Source of the DNA: Pseudoxanthomonas sp. PXM03
GTDB taxonomy: Bacteria > Pseudomonadota > Gammaproteobacteria > Xanthomonadales > Xanthomonadaceae
DNA length: 64,000 nucleotides
Assembly: GCF_014852005.1 (NCBI RefSeq)
Contig: NZ_JACVAU010000001.1
Location: 1,572,001 to 1,636,000 of the forward strand
Direction: 5' to 3'
Shown here piece by piece: positions 51,414 through 60,879 of the stretch. Each line of letters starts with the position of its first letter. Positions within the stretch are counted from its first letter, which is position 1. Under the pieces are notes generated by a model. The model had not been told where the DNA came from, did not search any database, and saw only the letters and a list, made by a program, of their open reading frames with translations. Position numbers and translations under genes: made by a program.

Positions 51414-52732
51414 GCGCCCGCCCAGATGATCGTGAGGGCGATGCCCTCCAGGAATGTGCCCACGGTCAGCGCCGCCAGCAGCAGCTTCCAGTGCTGCACC
51501 GGCACGCTGCCCATGGTTTCGCCCGTGCGGCCGTTGACCGCGATGTAGTGCAGCATGCCGCCGTTGCTGCCCGGCTGGTGGTACGAGTACAGCCACACCG
51601 GCAGGTACATGGACACCCAGCGCGTCCCATGGACTTCAAGACGTTCCTGTTCCCAGCGCACGCCCCGGTCGTAGCGGTGCACCGACCCTTCCACCTGCGC
51701 GCGCGCGATGGACAGCAGCTGGTCCTCCAGGCGCGGGCGCAGCTGCTCCACATCGGTATCGCGCTTCTCGGACGTGAAGCCCGACAGGTACGACGCGTTC
51801 CACTTAACCGCGTTCTTGGTATCGAACGGCAGGATGGTGTTGATGATGTTCTGCGTGTTGACGCGCGTATCCAGGTTGCCGCGCTCGGTGGAGGATTCCA
51901 GCGGCAGGTCGTCCACGGTGAAGTCGACCGCCCGCTCCACCTGGTACACGTCGGCGTCGTAGTAGGTCTTCTTGTTCTTGTCGGTGCCGCGCGTGTAGGT
52001 GCGGGTGAGGATCTCGCCCTTGCCGGCGACCTCCGCGCTCGCGTTGCCGTCCACGATCATGTAGGGCAGGTACACGCCGACGACGTTTTCCGGCGTGAAC
52101 TGCTCCTTGAAAGCCTTCAGCGCGAACATCCGCCGCTTGTCCACGAACTGGCGGATGCGCGCGACGGCATCGTCCTTCCTGATGTGGAACGGCAGCACCG
52201 CGTCCGGCACCGCGCCGTTGGCGATCTGTTCGTTCACGCCGAACACGTGGCGGCACCAGTGGCAGCGCGCGGTCATCGCGCTGCCGGTGTTGACGGTGAC
52301 CTCGGCGCCGCAGCCAGTGCACTTGAAGGTCATCAGGACGGCGGCATCGGCGGCGATGTCGCGCGCGCCGGAGGCGATGATCGTGCCGCGCAGGTCCGCA
52401 TGGCCCTGGCCGAAACCGAATGCTTCCTCGACGCGCGCGCCGACCCATTCATGGCGACAGTACAGGCACACCAGCACATCGCTGCCCAGCTTGTGGCGGA
52501 TGTCGGTGGCGCCGCACTTCGGGCAGTGGTTCTGCCCGTCCTTCAGCTCGGCCGAGGCGGTGTCGATGGCGACCGGATCGGGCGCTTCCAGTTCCTCACG
52601 GATGGCGTCGGGCAGGGTGGCGGGGTCGACCGGGAAACTCCCGGGCAACGGTGGAACCTCCTGCGGCGAACCAGGGCCTGCGGGAGGAGCCGGCGGCAAC
52701 GGCGGGGGCGCCGGGCGATGCGGGGTGGACAT
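51410..52732 (-). CDS. Zinc-ribbon membrane protein (YdjG-like)
   Basis: 440 aa. Pro-rich N-terminus, then two zinc ribbons (CPKCGATDI...CLYCRHEW near 69-95; CTGCGAEV...CHWCRHVFG near 138-163), a large soluble beta-rich domain (FTPENVVGVYLPYMIVDGNASAEVAGKGE) and a C-terminal membrane helix (LLLAALTVGTFLEGIALTIIW). Together with the SPFH gene upstream it resembles B. subtilis YdjG and YdjI, which work with PspA in membrane-stress response; no PspA gene is in this window. Confidence 0.78.
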   Translation of the reverse strand: MSTPHRPAPPPLPPAPPAGPGSPQEVPPLPGSFPVDPATLPDAIREELEAPDPVAIDTASAELKDGQNHCPKCGATDIRHKLGSDVLVCLYCRHEWVGARVEEAFGFGQGHADLRGTIIASGARDIAADAAVLMTFKCTGCGAEVTVNTGSAMTARCHWCRHVFGVNEQIANGAVPDAVLPFHIRKDDAVARIRQFVDKRRMFALKAFKEQFTPENVVGVYLPYMIVDGNASAEVAGKGEILTRTYTRGTDKNKKTYYDADVYQVERAVDFTVDDLPLESSTERGNLDTRVNTQNIINTILPFDTKNAVKWNASYLSGFTSEKRDTDVEQLRPRLEDQLLSIARAQVEGSVHRYDRGVRWEQERLEVHGTRWVSMYLPVWLYSYHQPGSNGGMLHYIAVNGRTGETMGSVPVQHWKLLLAALTVGTFLEGIALTIIWAGA

Positions 52733-52751
52733 GGGCGGTGCGCGGTTCCGG

Positions 52752-53903
52752 TTACAGGCCCAGTGCCTTTGCCTTCAGTGCGTCGTAGTCGGCCTGGGTG
52801 ATCAGGCCGAGGTCGAGCATCTGCTTGGCTTTCTGCAGCTTGGCCACCGGATCTTCGGCGGCCGGTGCCGCCGGGGCCACCGGCTGCTGCAGCGCGCCCA
52901 CACCGCCCACCATGCCCGAGGCCATGCCGACGCCGACCAAGCCTGCCGCGCCGCCGGTCTCGCCGGCAGACTGGATGCCCTGGGCCACGCTGGCTTGCAG
53001 GTTGGAATTGCCGCGCGCGCCGGACAGTGCATCGGCGCGTTGCACGGTCTTCAGCAGTTCACGGGTGTTGGCGTCGTACTCGATGGAGACGATGGCGGTC
53101 TTGACGATGGCCAGGCCGCGGTCGGAACTCCACTGGTAACCCTGCTCGACGGCCGCGGACAGGCTCTGCGCAAAGCCCAGCGAATCCTGCTGGATCTTGG
53201 TGATGCGGTTGCCCTTGGACGGATCGTTCGTGTACAGGCTGAAGGCCGGCGCGAGCGAGCCGACCACTTCGTTGAACAGCTGGCCGGCGGCCGCATTGTC
53301 CAGGTCGGTGAAGTCGAACACCTTGCCCGGCTGCAGGTACGCCGCCGGCACGAAGTTCTTCACGAACAGGATGGGGTCGACGATCTTCAGCGTGTACGAG
53401 CCGCGCGTGATCGCGCCGACCTGGGTGTTGAGGAAGCCGTCGTCCCAGTAGATCTCGGACTGGGTGCCGAAGCGGTTCTCGGGCAGTTCCTTCAGCGAGA
53501 CGAAGAACGCCGCCTGTTGCGAACCCGGCTGGCCGCCGAACTTGAAGCGTTCCCAGCTCTGGGTGATGAAGGTCGACACGATGCCGTCGCCGGCGAAGAT
53601 CGACTTGGAGTTGATGTCGTCCGAGCGCCATTCGTAACCGCCCGGCTCGGCGACGAACGCGGTGATCGCGCCGTCCTGCATCAACAGCAGGCCGTAGCCT
53701 TCGGGCACGATGATCTTCGAGCCGTTGGTGATGATGTTGGTCGAGCCGCTGGTGTTGGAGCCGCGCCCGGCATTGGTGCCCTGCGGCACCGCGGCGAACA
53801 GCGCCGCTGTCGCCGGCAGGCCGGCCGGCACCGTGTAGAAGTCCTTCCACTGGTCGCCCAGCACGCCACCCACCGCACCCACCACCGCCTGTACAAGACC
53901 CAT
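52752..53903 (-). CDS. SPFH-domain protein with C-terminal SHOCT (YdjI-like)
   Basis: 383 aa. SPFH/virion-core-type domain: KIIVPEGYGLLLMQDGAITAFVAEPGGYEW, SYTLKIVDPILFVKNFVPAAYL, and AAVEQGYQWSSDRGLAIVKTAIVSIEYD. A Gly/Ala-rich linker and a C-terminal SHOCT motif (DPVAKLQKAKQMLDLGLITQADYDALKAKAL). It begins MGLVQAVVGAVGGVLGDQWKDFYT, as in YdjI-like proteins. First gene of the operon SPFH, zinc ribbon, small membrane protein. Start ATG 53903. Confidence 0.9.
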   Translation of the reverse strand: MGLVQAVVGAVGGVLGDQWKDFYTVPAGLPATAALFAAVPQGTNAGRGSNTSGSTNIITNGSKIIVPEGYGLLLMQDGAITAFVAEPGGYEWRSDDINSKSIFAGDGIVSTFITQSWERFKFGGQPGSQQAAFFVSLKELPENRFGTQSEIYWDDGFLNTQVGAITRGSYTLKIVDPILFVKNFVPAAYLQPGKVFDFTDLDNAAAGQLFNEVVGSLAPAFSLYTNDPSKGNRITKIQQDSLGFAQSLSAAVEQGYQWSSDRGLAIVKTAIVSIEYDANTRELLKTVQRADALSGARGNSNLQASVAQGIQSAGETGGAAGLVGVGMASGMVGGVGALQQPVAPAAPAAEDPVAKLQKAKQMLDLGLITQADYDALKAKALGL

Positions 53904-54067
53904 GACATCGCTCCGTGATTCGTGGGCGGGTAGGGCACCCGCCAAGCCGGTCCGAGTATACCGATCCCCCCGGCGATGCCATGGCGCAGAGGTCATGCCG
54001 GTCCGCGCGGCACCCAGGTGTCATGCCGCTGTCATGCGAACGCGGGGATTCTGGCTACCATGCCGCC

Positions 54068-54598
54068 ATGTCTGCCGACGACACCGCTGCCACCCTCGAT
54101 TCCGACCTGCCGCTGGTGCAGCGCGAGTTTCCGTGGCCGATCCGCGTGGGGTGCGTCCTCGCCGGCGCGTTCGCCATCGTCATGCCGCTCTGGGAGCTGG
54201 GCAGGGGGCTGTGGCCGCTGAACCTCGCCACCCCGTTCTTCGCGGTCATCGTGGGCGGTGCGGGGTACGTGGGCCTGCAGTTCATCCGTGCGGGGCTGTC
54301 GGGCTGGGGCGATCACTGGCAGTACTCGCCGCACACCATCGTGGTACAGCGGCGGGCCTGGGGTCGACTGACCGCCACCCGCCTGACGACCACCAACGTG
54401 GCCGCCGTGGAGGTGCGCCGGAGCGAAGATGCGGACCACGACCAGGCGCCGTGGCAGGTCGTCATCGTGCCGCGGCCCACGTTCTCCGGCCTGGCCGCGG
54501 TCGCCGGCCCGGGCGGCGTGTTCGATGCCGGCTGCTACGGGTCGCAGGACTACGCCGAGCGCGTGCGGCGCGCGTTGATCGACCACCTGGGGCTGTGA
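54068..54598 (+). CDS. Membrane protein of unknown function
   Basis: 176 aa. Two adjacent helices near residues 27-70 (VGCVLAGAFAIVMPLWELG and FFAVIVGGAGYVGLQFI), followed by a PH-like beta domain (WQYSPHTIVVQRRAWGRLTATRLTTTNVAAVEVRR). No specific family. ATG 54068 starts MSADDTAATL. Confidence 0.7.
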   Translation: MSADDTAATLDSDLPLVQREFPWPIRVGCVLAGAFAIVMPLWELGRGLWPLNLATPFFAVIVGGAGYVGLQFIRAGLSGWGDHWQYSPHTIVVQRRAWGRLTATRLTTTNVAAVEVRRSEDADHDQAPWQVVIVPRPTFSGLAAVAGPGGVFDAGCYGSQDYAERVRRALIDHLGL

Positions 54599-54601
54599 GC
54601 G

Positions 54602-55081
54602 TCAGCCGCGGATCGCGGCCTCGATCTTCGCGATGTCGATCTTGCGCATCTCCATCATCGCTTCGAACGCGCGCTTGGCGACGCCCTTGTCCGGGCTGGT
54701 GAAGGCTTCGGTCAGCACGCGCGGGGTGATCTGCCAGTTCAGGCCCCACTTGTCCTTGCACCAGCCGCAGGCGCTTTCCTGACCGCCGTTGCCGACGATG
54801 GCATTCCACAGCCGGTCGGTTTCTTCCTGGTCGTCGGTGGCGATCTGGAACGAGAACGCTTCGGTCTGCTTGAACGCCTTGCCGCCGTTGAGGCCGACGC
54901 AGGGGATGCCCAGGACGGTGAACTCCACCGTCAGTACGTCGCCTTCCTTGCCGGACGGGAAGTCCGCCGGGGCATGGTGGACGGCCTTCACTTCGCTGTC
55001 CGGGAAGATGCTGGCGTAGAAGGTCGCGGCGTCCAGCGCGTCGGTGTCGTACCAGAGGCATAGGGTGTTCTTGGGGATCAT
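54602..55081 (-). CDS. PhnB-like VOC protein
   Basis: 159 aa, 3-demethylubiquinone methyltransferase-like (PhnB) VOC domain: NTLCLWYDTDALDAATFYASIFPDSEV, FTVLGIPCVGLNGG, EETDRLWNAIV, GWCKDKWGLNWQITP. Not a real methyltransferase. Convergent with 54068-54598 (3-base gap) and followed upstream by a DHFR-like gene on the same strand. Substrate unknown. Confidence 0.88.
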   Translation of the reverse strand: MIPKNTLCLWYDTDALDAATFYASIFPDSEVKAVHHAPADFPSGKEGDVLTVEFTVLGIPCVGLNGGKAFKQTEAFSFQIATDDQEETDRLWNAIVGNGGQESACGWCKDKWGLNWQITPRVLTEAFTSPDKGVAKRAFEAMMEMRKIDIAKIEAAIRG

Positions 55082-55169
55082 CTTGGTTCTCCTGTGGGTG
55101 GGTGCAGTACGGTTGGGCGATCATCGCGGCGCCGTTTGAAAGGCAGGGTGAAGCGGGCGGGGTGGTTGT

Positions 55170-55787
55170 TCAGTGGCCAGCGAACGCGCCGGTACGCACC
55201 TCGCCATCGCGCAGGTAGTGCGTGACCAGCACCCCGGCCGACGTGGTCGCGGACGAGGCCAGCCGCAATGCCGATGCCCGCGTGCCGGCGTCGAACAGGC
55301 GCTTGCCGTCGCCCAGCAGCACCGGGTAGACCAGCAGGCGGAGTTCGTCCACCACATCGGCGGCCAGCAGTTGATGCAGCAGGTCGCTGCTGCCTTGCGT
55401 CACCAGGTCGGGACCCTCGCCGCGCTTGAGTTCGCGCAGGGCGGCGACGGGATCCGTGCCCAGGGCACGACTGTTCCGCCACGCGAGCGTGTCCGGATGA
55501 TAGGTGGCGACATGCTTGGTGGCGTTGTTGAACGCATCGGCGATGTGGCCGTGCGGGGCATCGCTGGGCACTTGCGGCCAGTAGTTGGCGAAGATGTCGT
55601 AGGTGCGGCGCCCGAGCACCAGGTCGAACGGGCGCGAGAACACGCCCCCCATCACCTCGCCGTCGCCGGCATGGGGCCATACCCAGCCGCCATGCGCGAA
55701 GCCGCCGCTGCGGTCTTCGTCGGGGCCGCCCGGTGCCTGGATCACCCCGTCGAGGCTGGTCATGACGGCCACGATGAGCTTGCGCAT
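55170..55787 (-). CDS. Dihydrofolate reductase-family (RibD C-domain) protein
   Basis: 205 aa. MRKLIVAVMTSLDGVIQAPGG, FDLVLGRRTYDIFANYWPQ, LVTQGSSDLLHQLLAADVVDELRLLVYPVLLGDGKRLF: the YyaP/RibD C-terminal reductase pattern. NADPH binding is expected, substrate unknown. Start ATG 55787. Confidence 0.9.
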   Translation of the reverse strand: MRKLIVAVMTSLDGVIQAPGGPDEDRSGGFAHGGWVWPHAGDGEVMGGVFSRPFDLVLGRRTYDIFANYWPQVPSDAPHGHIADAFNNATKHVATYHPDTLAWRNSRALGTDPVAALRELKRGEGPDLVTQGSSDLLHQLLAADVVDELRLLVYPVLLGDGKRLFDAGTRASALRLASSATTSAGVLVTHYLRDGEVRTGAFAGH

Positions 55788-55875
55788 GTCGGGTTTCCTT
55801 ACGGACGCCGGTGTCCGCCTTCCTTCCACGACGAGCAGGCGCGGCAGAAATCGACAGCCCGCATCACGCGCGTGG

Positions 55876-55889
55876 TTGATCCCGATCAA
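55876..55889. promoter_or_regulatory. Canonical FNR/ANR box upstream of DUF2892 gene
   Basis: TTGAT-CCCG-ATCAA, the full FNR consensus, 55 bases before the DUF2892 start, in range of a class II promoter. Predicts induction under low oxygen. Confidence 0.8.
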
Positions 55890-55944
55890 TGCGTTGATCC
55901 GCCGTGTCCGCGATGCTGTCCGCACCCTCAGCGAGGTCATGCAC

Positions 55945-56127
55945 ATGAAAGCGAACGTAGGCGGTTTCGACAAAGGGGCCCGTATCGTGGTGGGCGCGCT
56001 GCTCATCGGCTGGGCCGCGACCGGCGGACCGGCGTGGGCCTGGATCGGGGTGGTGCCGCTGGCGACCGGCCTGTTCAATTTCTGCCCGCTGTACCGCCTG
56101 ATCGGCGTGAACACCTGCCGGCGCTGA
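55945..56127 (+). CDS. DUF2892 (YgaP-like membrane) protein
   Basis: 60 aa. MKANVGGFDKGARIVVGALLIG then a second helix (WAWIGVVPLATGLFNFCPLYRLIGVNTC), the DUF2892 inner-membrane domain with conserved CPLY...NTC. ATG 55945 is preferred to 55939 because the family starts MKANVG. Likely oxygen-regulated by the FNR box. Often linked with rhodanese or sulfide metabolism, which is not seen here. Confidence 0.88.
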   Translation: MKANVGGFDKGARIVVGALLIGWAATGGPAWAWIGVVPLATGLFNFCPLYRLIGVNTCRR

Positions 56128-56261
56128 GCCACGCATTCCGTGCGGGCGGACGTGAGTCCGCCCGTGACGGCACTTCGCTGGTACCACGGCACTGCACCTG
56201 CGTTGTTGGCTGCGGCATGGGTTGCTACCCTGCCTGCAGATCCGGATCGACAGGCGGTTGA

Positions 56262-57311
56262 ATGCACAGGCGAAACTTTCTCGGAACGGCAGCGCTTGCC
56301 GCCACGGCGTTGATGCTGCCTATCGCAGGCAGTCATCGCGCCTTCGCCGCCACGCCGCGCAAGCGCCTGCTTCCACCCGCGCTGAATCCCGGCGACACCG
56401 TTGCCCTGATCAGCCCCTCCGGCGCCACCGACGATCCCCTCGACCTGCAACTGGCGCAGGAAGCGATGGAAGCGCTCGGGTTGAAGGTGAAGGTGGCGCC
56501 GCACTTCGCCGCACGGCATGGGCACCTGGCCGGCAGCGACCGCGAACGTGCAGGCGATCTCAACGCCATGTTCGGCGACAAGGACGTCAAGGCGATCGTC
56601 TGCGTGCGCGGCGGTTCCGGCGCCGCGCGCCTGCTGCCGCTGCTGGATTACGGCCTGATCCGCCGCAATCCCAAGGCGCTGCTGGGGTATTCGGACATCA
56701 CCGCGCTGCACAATGCGTTGCTGTCGCAGGCCGGGCTGGTGAGCTTCCATGGCCCGATCGGCGCGGGCAGCTGGAATGCCTTCAACGCCGACCAGTTCCG
56801 CCGCGTCTTCTTCGAGCGCGAGCAGATGCAGTACCGGAACACGACAGAGAAAGGCGACGAGCTCGTGCAGCGCAGGAACCGCACCGTCACCATCACCGGC
56901 GGCAAGGCGCAGGGCGAACTGGTGGGCGGCAACCTGTCCGTGCTGGTGGCGCTGGCCGGCTCACCGTACCTGCCGGATTTCAGCGGCAAGATCCTGTTCC
57001 TGGAAGACGTGTCCGAAGCGCCGTACCGCATCGACCGCATGCTCAGCACGCTGCGGCTGATGGGCGCCCTGGACAAGGTGGCCGGGGTGATCTTCGGCGA
57101 ATGCACCGACTGCGATCCCGGCAACGGCTACGGCTCGCTCACGCTGCCGCAGATCTTCGACGATTACTTCAAGCCGCTGAAGGTCCCGGCCTACCGCGGC
57201 GCGATGATCGGCCACATCCGCCAGCAGTTCATCGTGCCCGTCGGCGGCAAGGTGGAGATGGATGCGGACGCCGGGACGTTCCGGATGCTGGAGCCGGTGT
57301 TCCAGAGTTGA
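56262..57311 (+). CDS. LD-carboxypeptidase (S66, LdcA family), Tat-type signal
   Basis: 349 aa. N-terminal HRRNFLGTAALAATALMLP is a twin-arginine-like signal, so it is exported folded. S66 fold: LNPGDTVALISPSG, CVRGGSGAARLLPLLDY, nucleophile S144 in LLGYSDITALHNAL, Glu in ILFLEDVSEAPYRIDRML, His in GHIRQQFIVPVGG. It cleaves the tetrapeptide L-Lys/mDAP-D-Ala bond in murein recycling; a periplasmic location is unusual since E. coli LdcA is cytoplasmic. Confidence 0.9.
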   Translation: MHRRNFLGTAALAATALMLPIAGSHRAFAATPRKRLLPPALNPGDTVALISPSGATDDPLDLQLAQEAMEALGLKVKVAPHFAARHGHLAGSDRERAGDLNAMFGDKDVKAIVCVRGGSGAARLLPLLDYGLIRRNPKALLGYSDITALHNALLSQAGLVSFHGPIGAGSWNAFNADQFRRVFFEREQMQYRNTTEKGDELVQRRNRTVTITGGKAQGELVGGNLSVLVALAGSPYLPDFSGKILFLEDVSEAPYRIDRMLSTLRLMGALDKVAGVIFGECTDCDPGNGYGSLTLPQIFDDYFKPLKVPAYRGAMIGHIRQQFIVPVGGKVEMDADAGTFRMLEPVFQS

Positions 57312-57431
57312 GCGACATCGTCGGTGATCGGGCCAGGCATCGCGTACAGCTGGCGAAGGCGCGCTGCGGCGCGACTTGAGCGTGCCCGGCGTGCATGGGA
57401 GCATCGCGTCCCGGTGACAGGAGACTCGCGC

Positions 57432-57851
57432 ATGACGAAGGCCACACCGCAGCCCGCTGGCGACGCCGCGCGCCGTATCGACGCCCGCATCGATGAACTG
57501 CGCGATTGGCGCGGCGACATGCTCTCGCGCGTGCGTGCGCTGATCCACCAGGCCGATCCCGATGTCGTGGAAGACGTGAAGTGGGTCAAGCCCACCAATC
57601 CCCACGGCGTGCCGACCTGGTCGCACGACGGCCTGGTGTGCACCGGCGAGGTCTACAAGGCGTACGTGAAGCTGACCTTCGCGCACGGGGCATCGCTGGC
57701 GGATCCGGACGGCCTGTTCAATGCCAGCCTCGACGGCGGCACGCGTCGCGCCATCGACATCCGCGAGCGCGACACGCTGGATGGTCCTGCGTTCAAGGCG
57801 CTGTTCCGTGCCGGGATCGCCTTCAACACGGGCAGGAAATCCCGCAAGTAG
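57432..57851 (+). CDS. DUF1801 domain protein, copy 1
   Basis: 139 aa. DUF1801 pattern: IDELRDWRGDMLSRVRALIHQADPDVVEDVKWVKPTNPHGVPTWSHDGLVCTGEVYKAYVKLTFAHGA, and C-terminal AFNTGRKSRK. Small YdhG/YjbR-like alpha-beta protein of unknown role. ATG 57432. A second member of the family follows ten bases after. Confidence 0.85.
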   Translation: MTKATPQPAGDAARRIDARIDELRDWRGDMLSRVRALIHQADPDVVEDVKWVKPTNPHGVPTWSHDGLVCTGEVYKAYVKLTFAHGASLADPDGLFNASLDGGTRRAIDIRERDTLDGPAFKALFRAGIAFNTGRKSRK

Positions 57852-57861
57852 GGTGCCCCGC

Positions 57862-58284
57862 ATGGCAGACAAGAGCACCAAGCCACGGCTGCTGTCCGGC
57901 GGCAATCCGCAGATCCCGAAAGGCGATGGCGATGCGCCGGTGCAGGCCTATCTCGCCGCGATTCCCGGCTGGAAGCGCGCCATCGCCGAGCGTCTGGATG
58001 CGCTGGTCGGGCAACACGTGCCGGGCGTGCGCAAGGCGGTGAAGTGGAATTCGCCTTTTTATGGCGCACCGGATGCCGAGGGGTGGTTCCTGTCGTTCCA
58101 TTGCTTCGAGCGCTACCTCAAGGTCACCTTCTTCCGCGGTCAATCCCTGCAACCGGTGCCACCGGAAGCCTCGAAGTCGCAGGACACACGCTACGTGCAC
58201 CTGCGCGAGGATGAGGATTTCAACGAAGCACAGCTTGCCGACTGGGTGAAGCAGGCGAGCCGCCTGCCGGGCGAGACGCTGTAG
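57862..58284 (+). CDS. DUF1801 domain protein, copy 2
   Basis: 140 aa. YLAAIPGWKRAIAERLDALVGQHVPGVRKAVKWNSPFYG, GWFLSFHCFERYLKVTFFRG, LREDEDFNEAQLADWVKQA. Same fold family as copy 1 but low identity, so a divergent pair, perhaps a heterodimer. Co-transcribed. Confidence 0.85.
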   Translation: MADKSTKPRLLSGGNPQIPKGDGDAPVQAYLAAIPGWKRAIAERLDALVGQHVPGVRKAVKWNSPFYGAPDAEGWFLSFHCFERYLKVTFFRGQSLQPVPPEASKSQDTRYVHLREDEDFNEAQLADWVKQASRLPGETL

Positions 58285-58305
58285 GACACGCAGGCACCGC
58301 GCGTT

Positions 58306-58626
58306 TCACATCATCAGGCAGTCGATGCCGTCCAGCACGATGTGGATCACCAGGCCGACGCCGAACCAGCGCGTCTTCCGGGGAATGACCAGCGCGCCGT
58401 AAGCCAGCATCGCCGGCCACGTATGCAGCGGATGGAAGCCGATGCTGCATCGGCCCGGCGCGTAGACCGGGTCGGCGAGCAGGTGGTCGAGATCGATCAC
58501 CCAGGCAGCCAGCATCCACAGGGCCGCGCGTTTCCACGCCTTCGGCCAGAACACGCGCGCAGTGGCCACGGGCACGACGAGGTGCAGCAGCAGGTGGAGC
58601 AGGGGGCGGAGTTCGACATCGGGCAT
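58306..58626 (-). CDS. DUF6122-type membrane protein
   Basis: 106 aa with three to four helices and conserved polar residues inside them (LLLHLVVPVATARVFWPKAWKRA, VIDLDHLLADPVYAPGRCSIGFHPLHTW, LVIHIVLDGIDCLM). The D-x-DH and HPLHTW motifs are those of small metal-dependent membrane hydrolase-like DUF6122 proteins. Function unknown. Seven bases after the YaiI gene. Confidence 0.75.
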   Translation of the reverse strand: MPDVELRPLLHLLLHLVVPVATARVFWPKAWKRAALWMLAAWVIDLDHLLADPVYAPGRCSIGFHPLHTWPAMLAYGALVIPRKTRWFGVGLVIHIVLDGIDCLMM

Positions 58627-58633
58627 GGCGGGT

Positions 58634-59100
<467 letters not shown>

Positions 59101-59104
<4 letters not shown>

Positions 59105-59256
59105 TCCGGTGCGGTGTCGGACGCACCCGGCTCGGGGGCGGCACCGGGCTGGGCCGCATCGCGTTCGGCGCGTTTCTTCGCGTCCTTTTCGTCTTTCTTT
59201 TTCTTCTTGGCCAGCTCACGCTGGCGCTTTTCGAACGAATAATTGGGTTTTGCCAT
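59101..59256 (-). CDS. Small Lys-rich protein
   Basis: 51 aa: [20 protein letters not shown], then an acidic/basic helix and a Pro/Ala tail ending DTAPE. It is too short for many gene finders. Support: ATGA overlap with yaiI at 59101-59104, a conserved-looking N-terminus that I recall from short 'KxxK' proteins of Xanthomonadaceae, and coding-like codon choice. Role unknown; a nucleic-acid or ribosome-binding tail is possible. Confidence 0.75.
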
Positions 59257-59526
59257 GGACAAGGTCACCTGGGGGCGGGAATGGGGCGTGGCGTGCCGAT
59301 GGGCGTTCCACAGGCGTACACGATAGCCCGCATCCGTTGCCTGCGGGAAACCGGCATGAAAACAGCCATTTGCGAGGGCCGTGCGACGGTGCGGATGCCG
59401 CCTGCGCGCGGGCCCGGCAATGCCGGCGTGCCTGGCTCGCGGCCGGCGGCGCGGCTGCTATACCATCGTCGCGTCGGGCGACCCCGGGGGAAGGGGTGCC
59501 CATGACGTCCTTCCATGGGGTGATCG

Positions 59527-60858
<1,332 letters not shown>

Positions 60859-60879
60859 CGCGGCAGCAGGATGGCGCCG

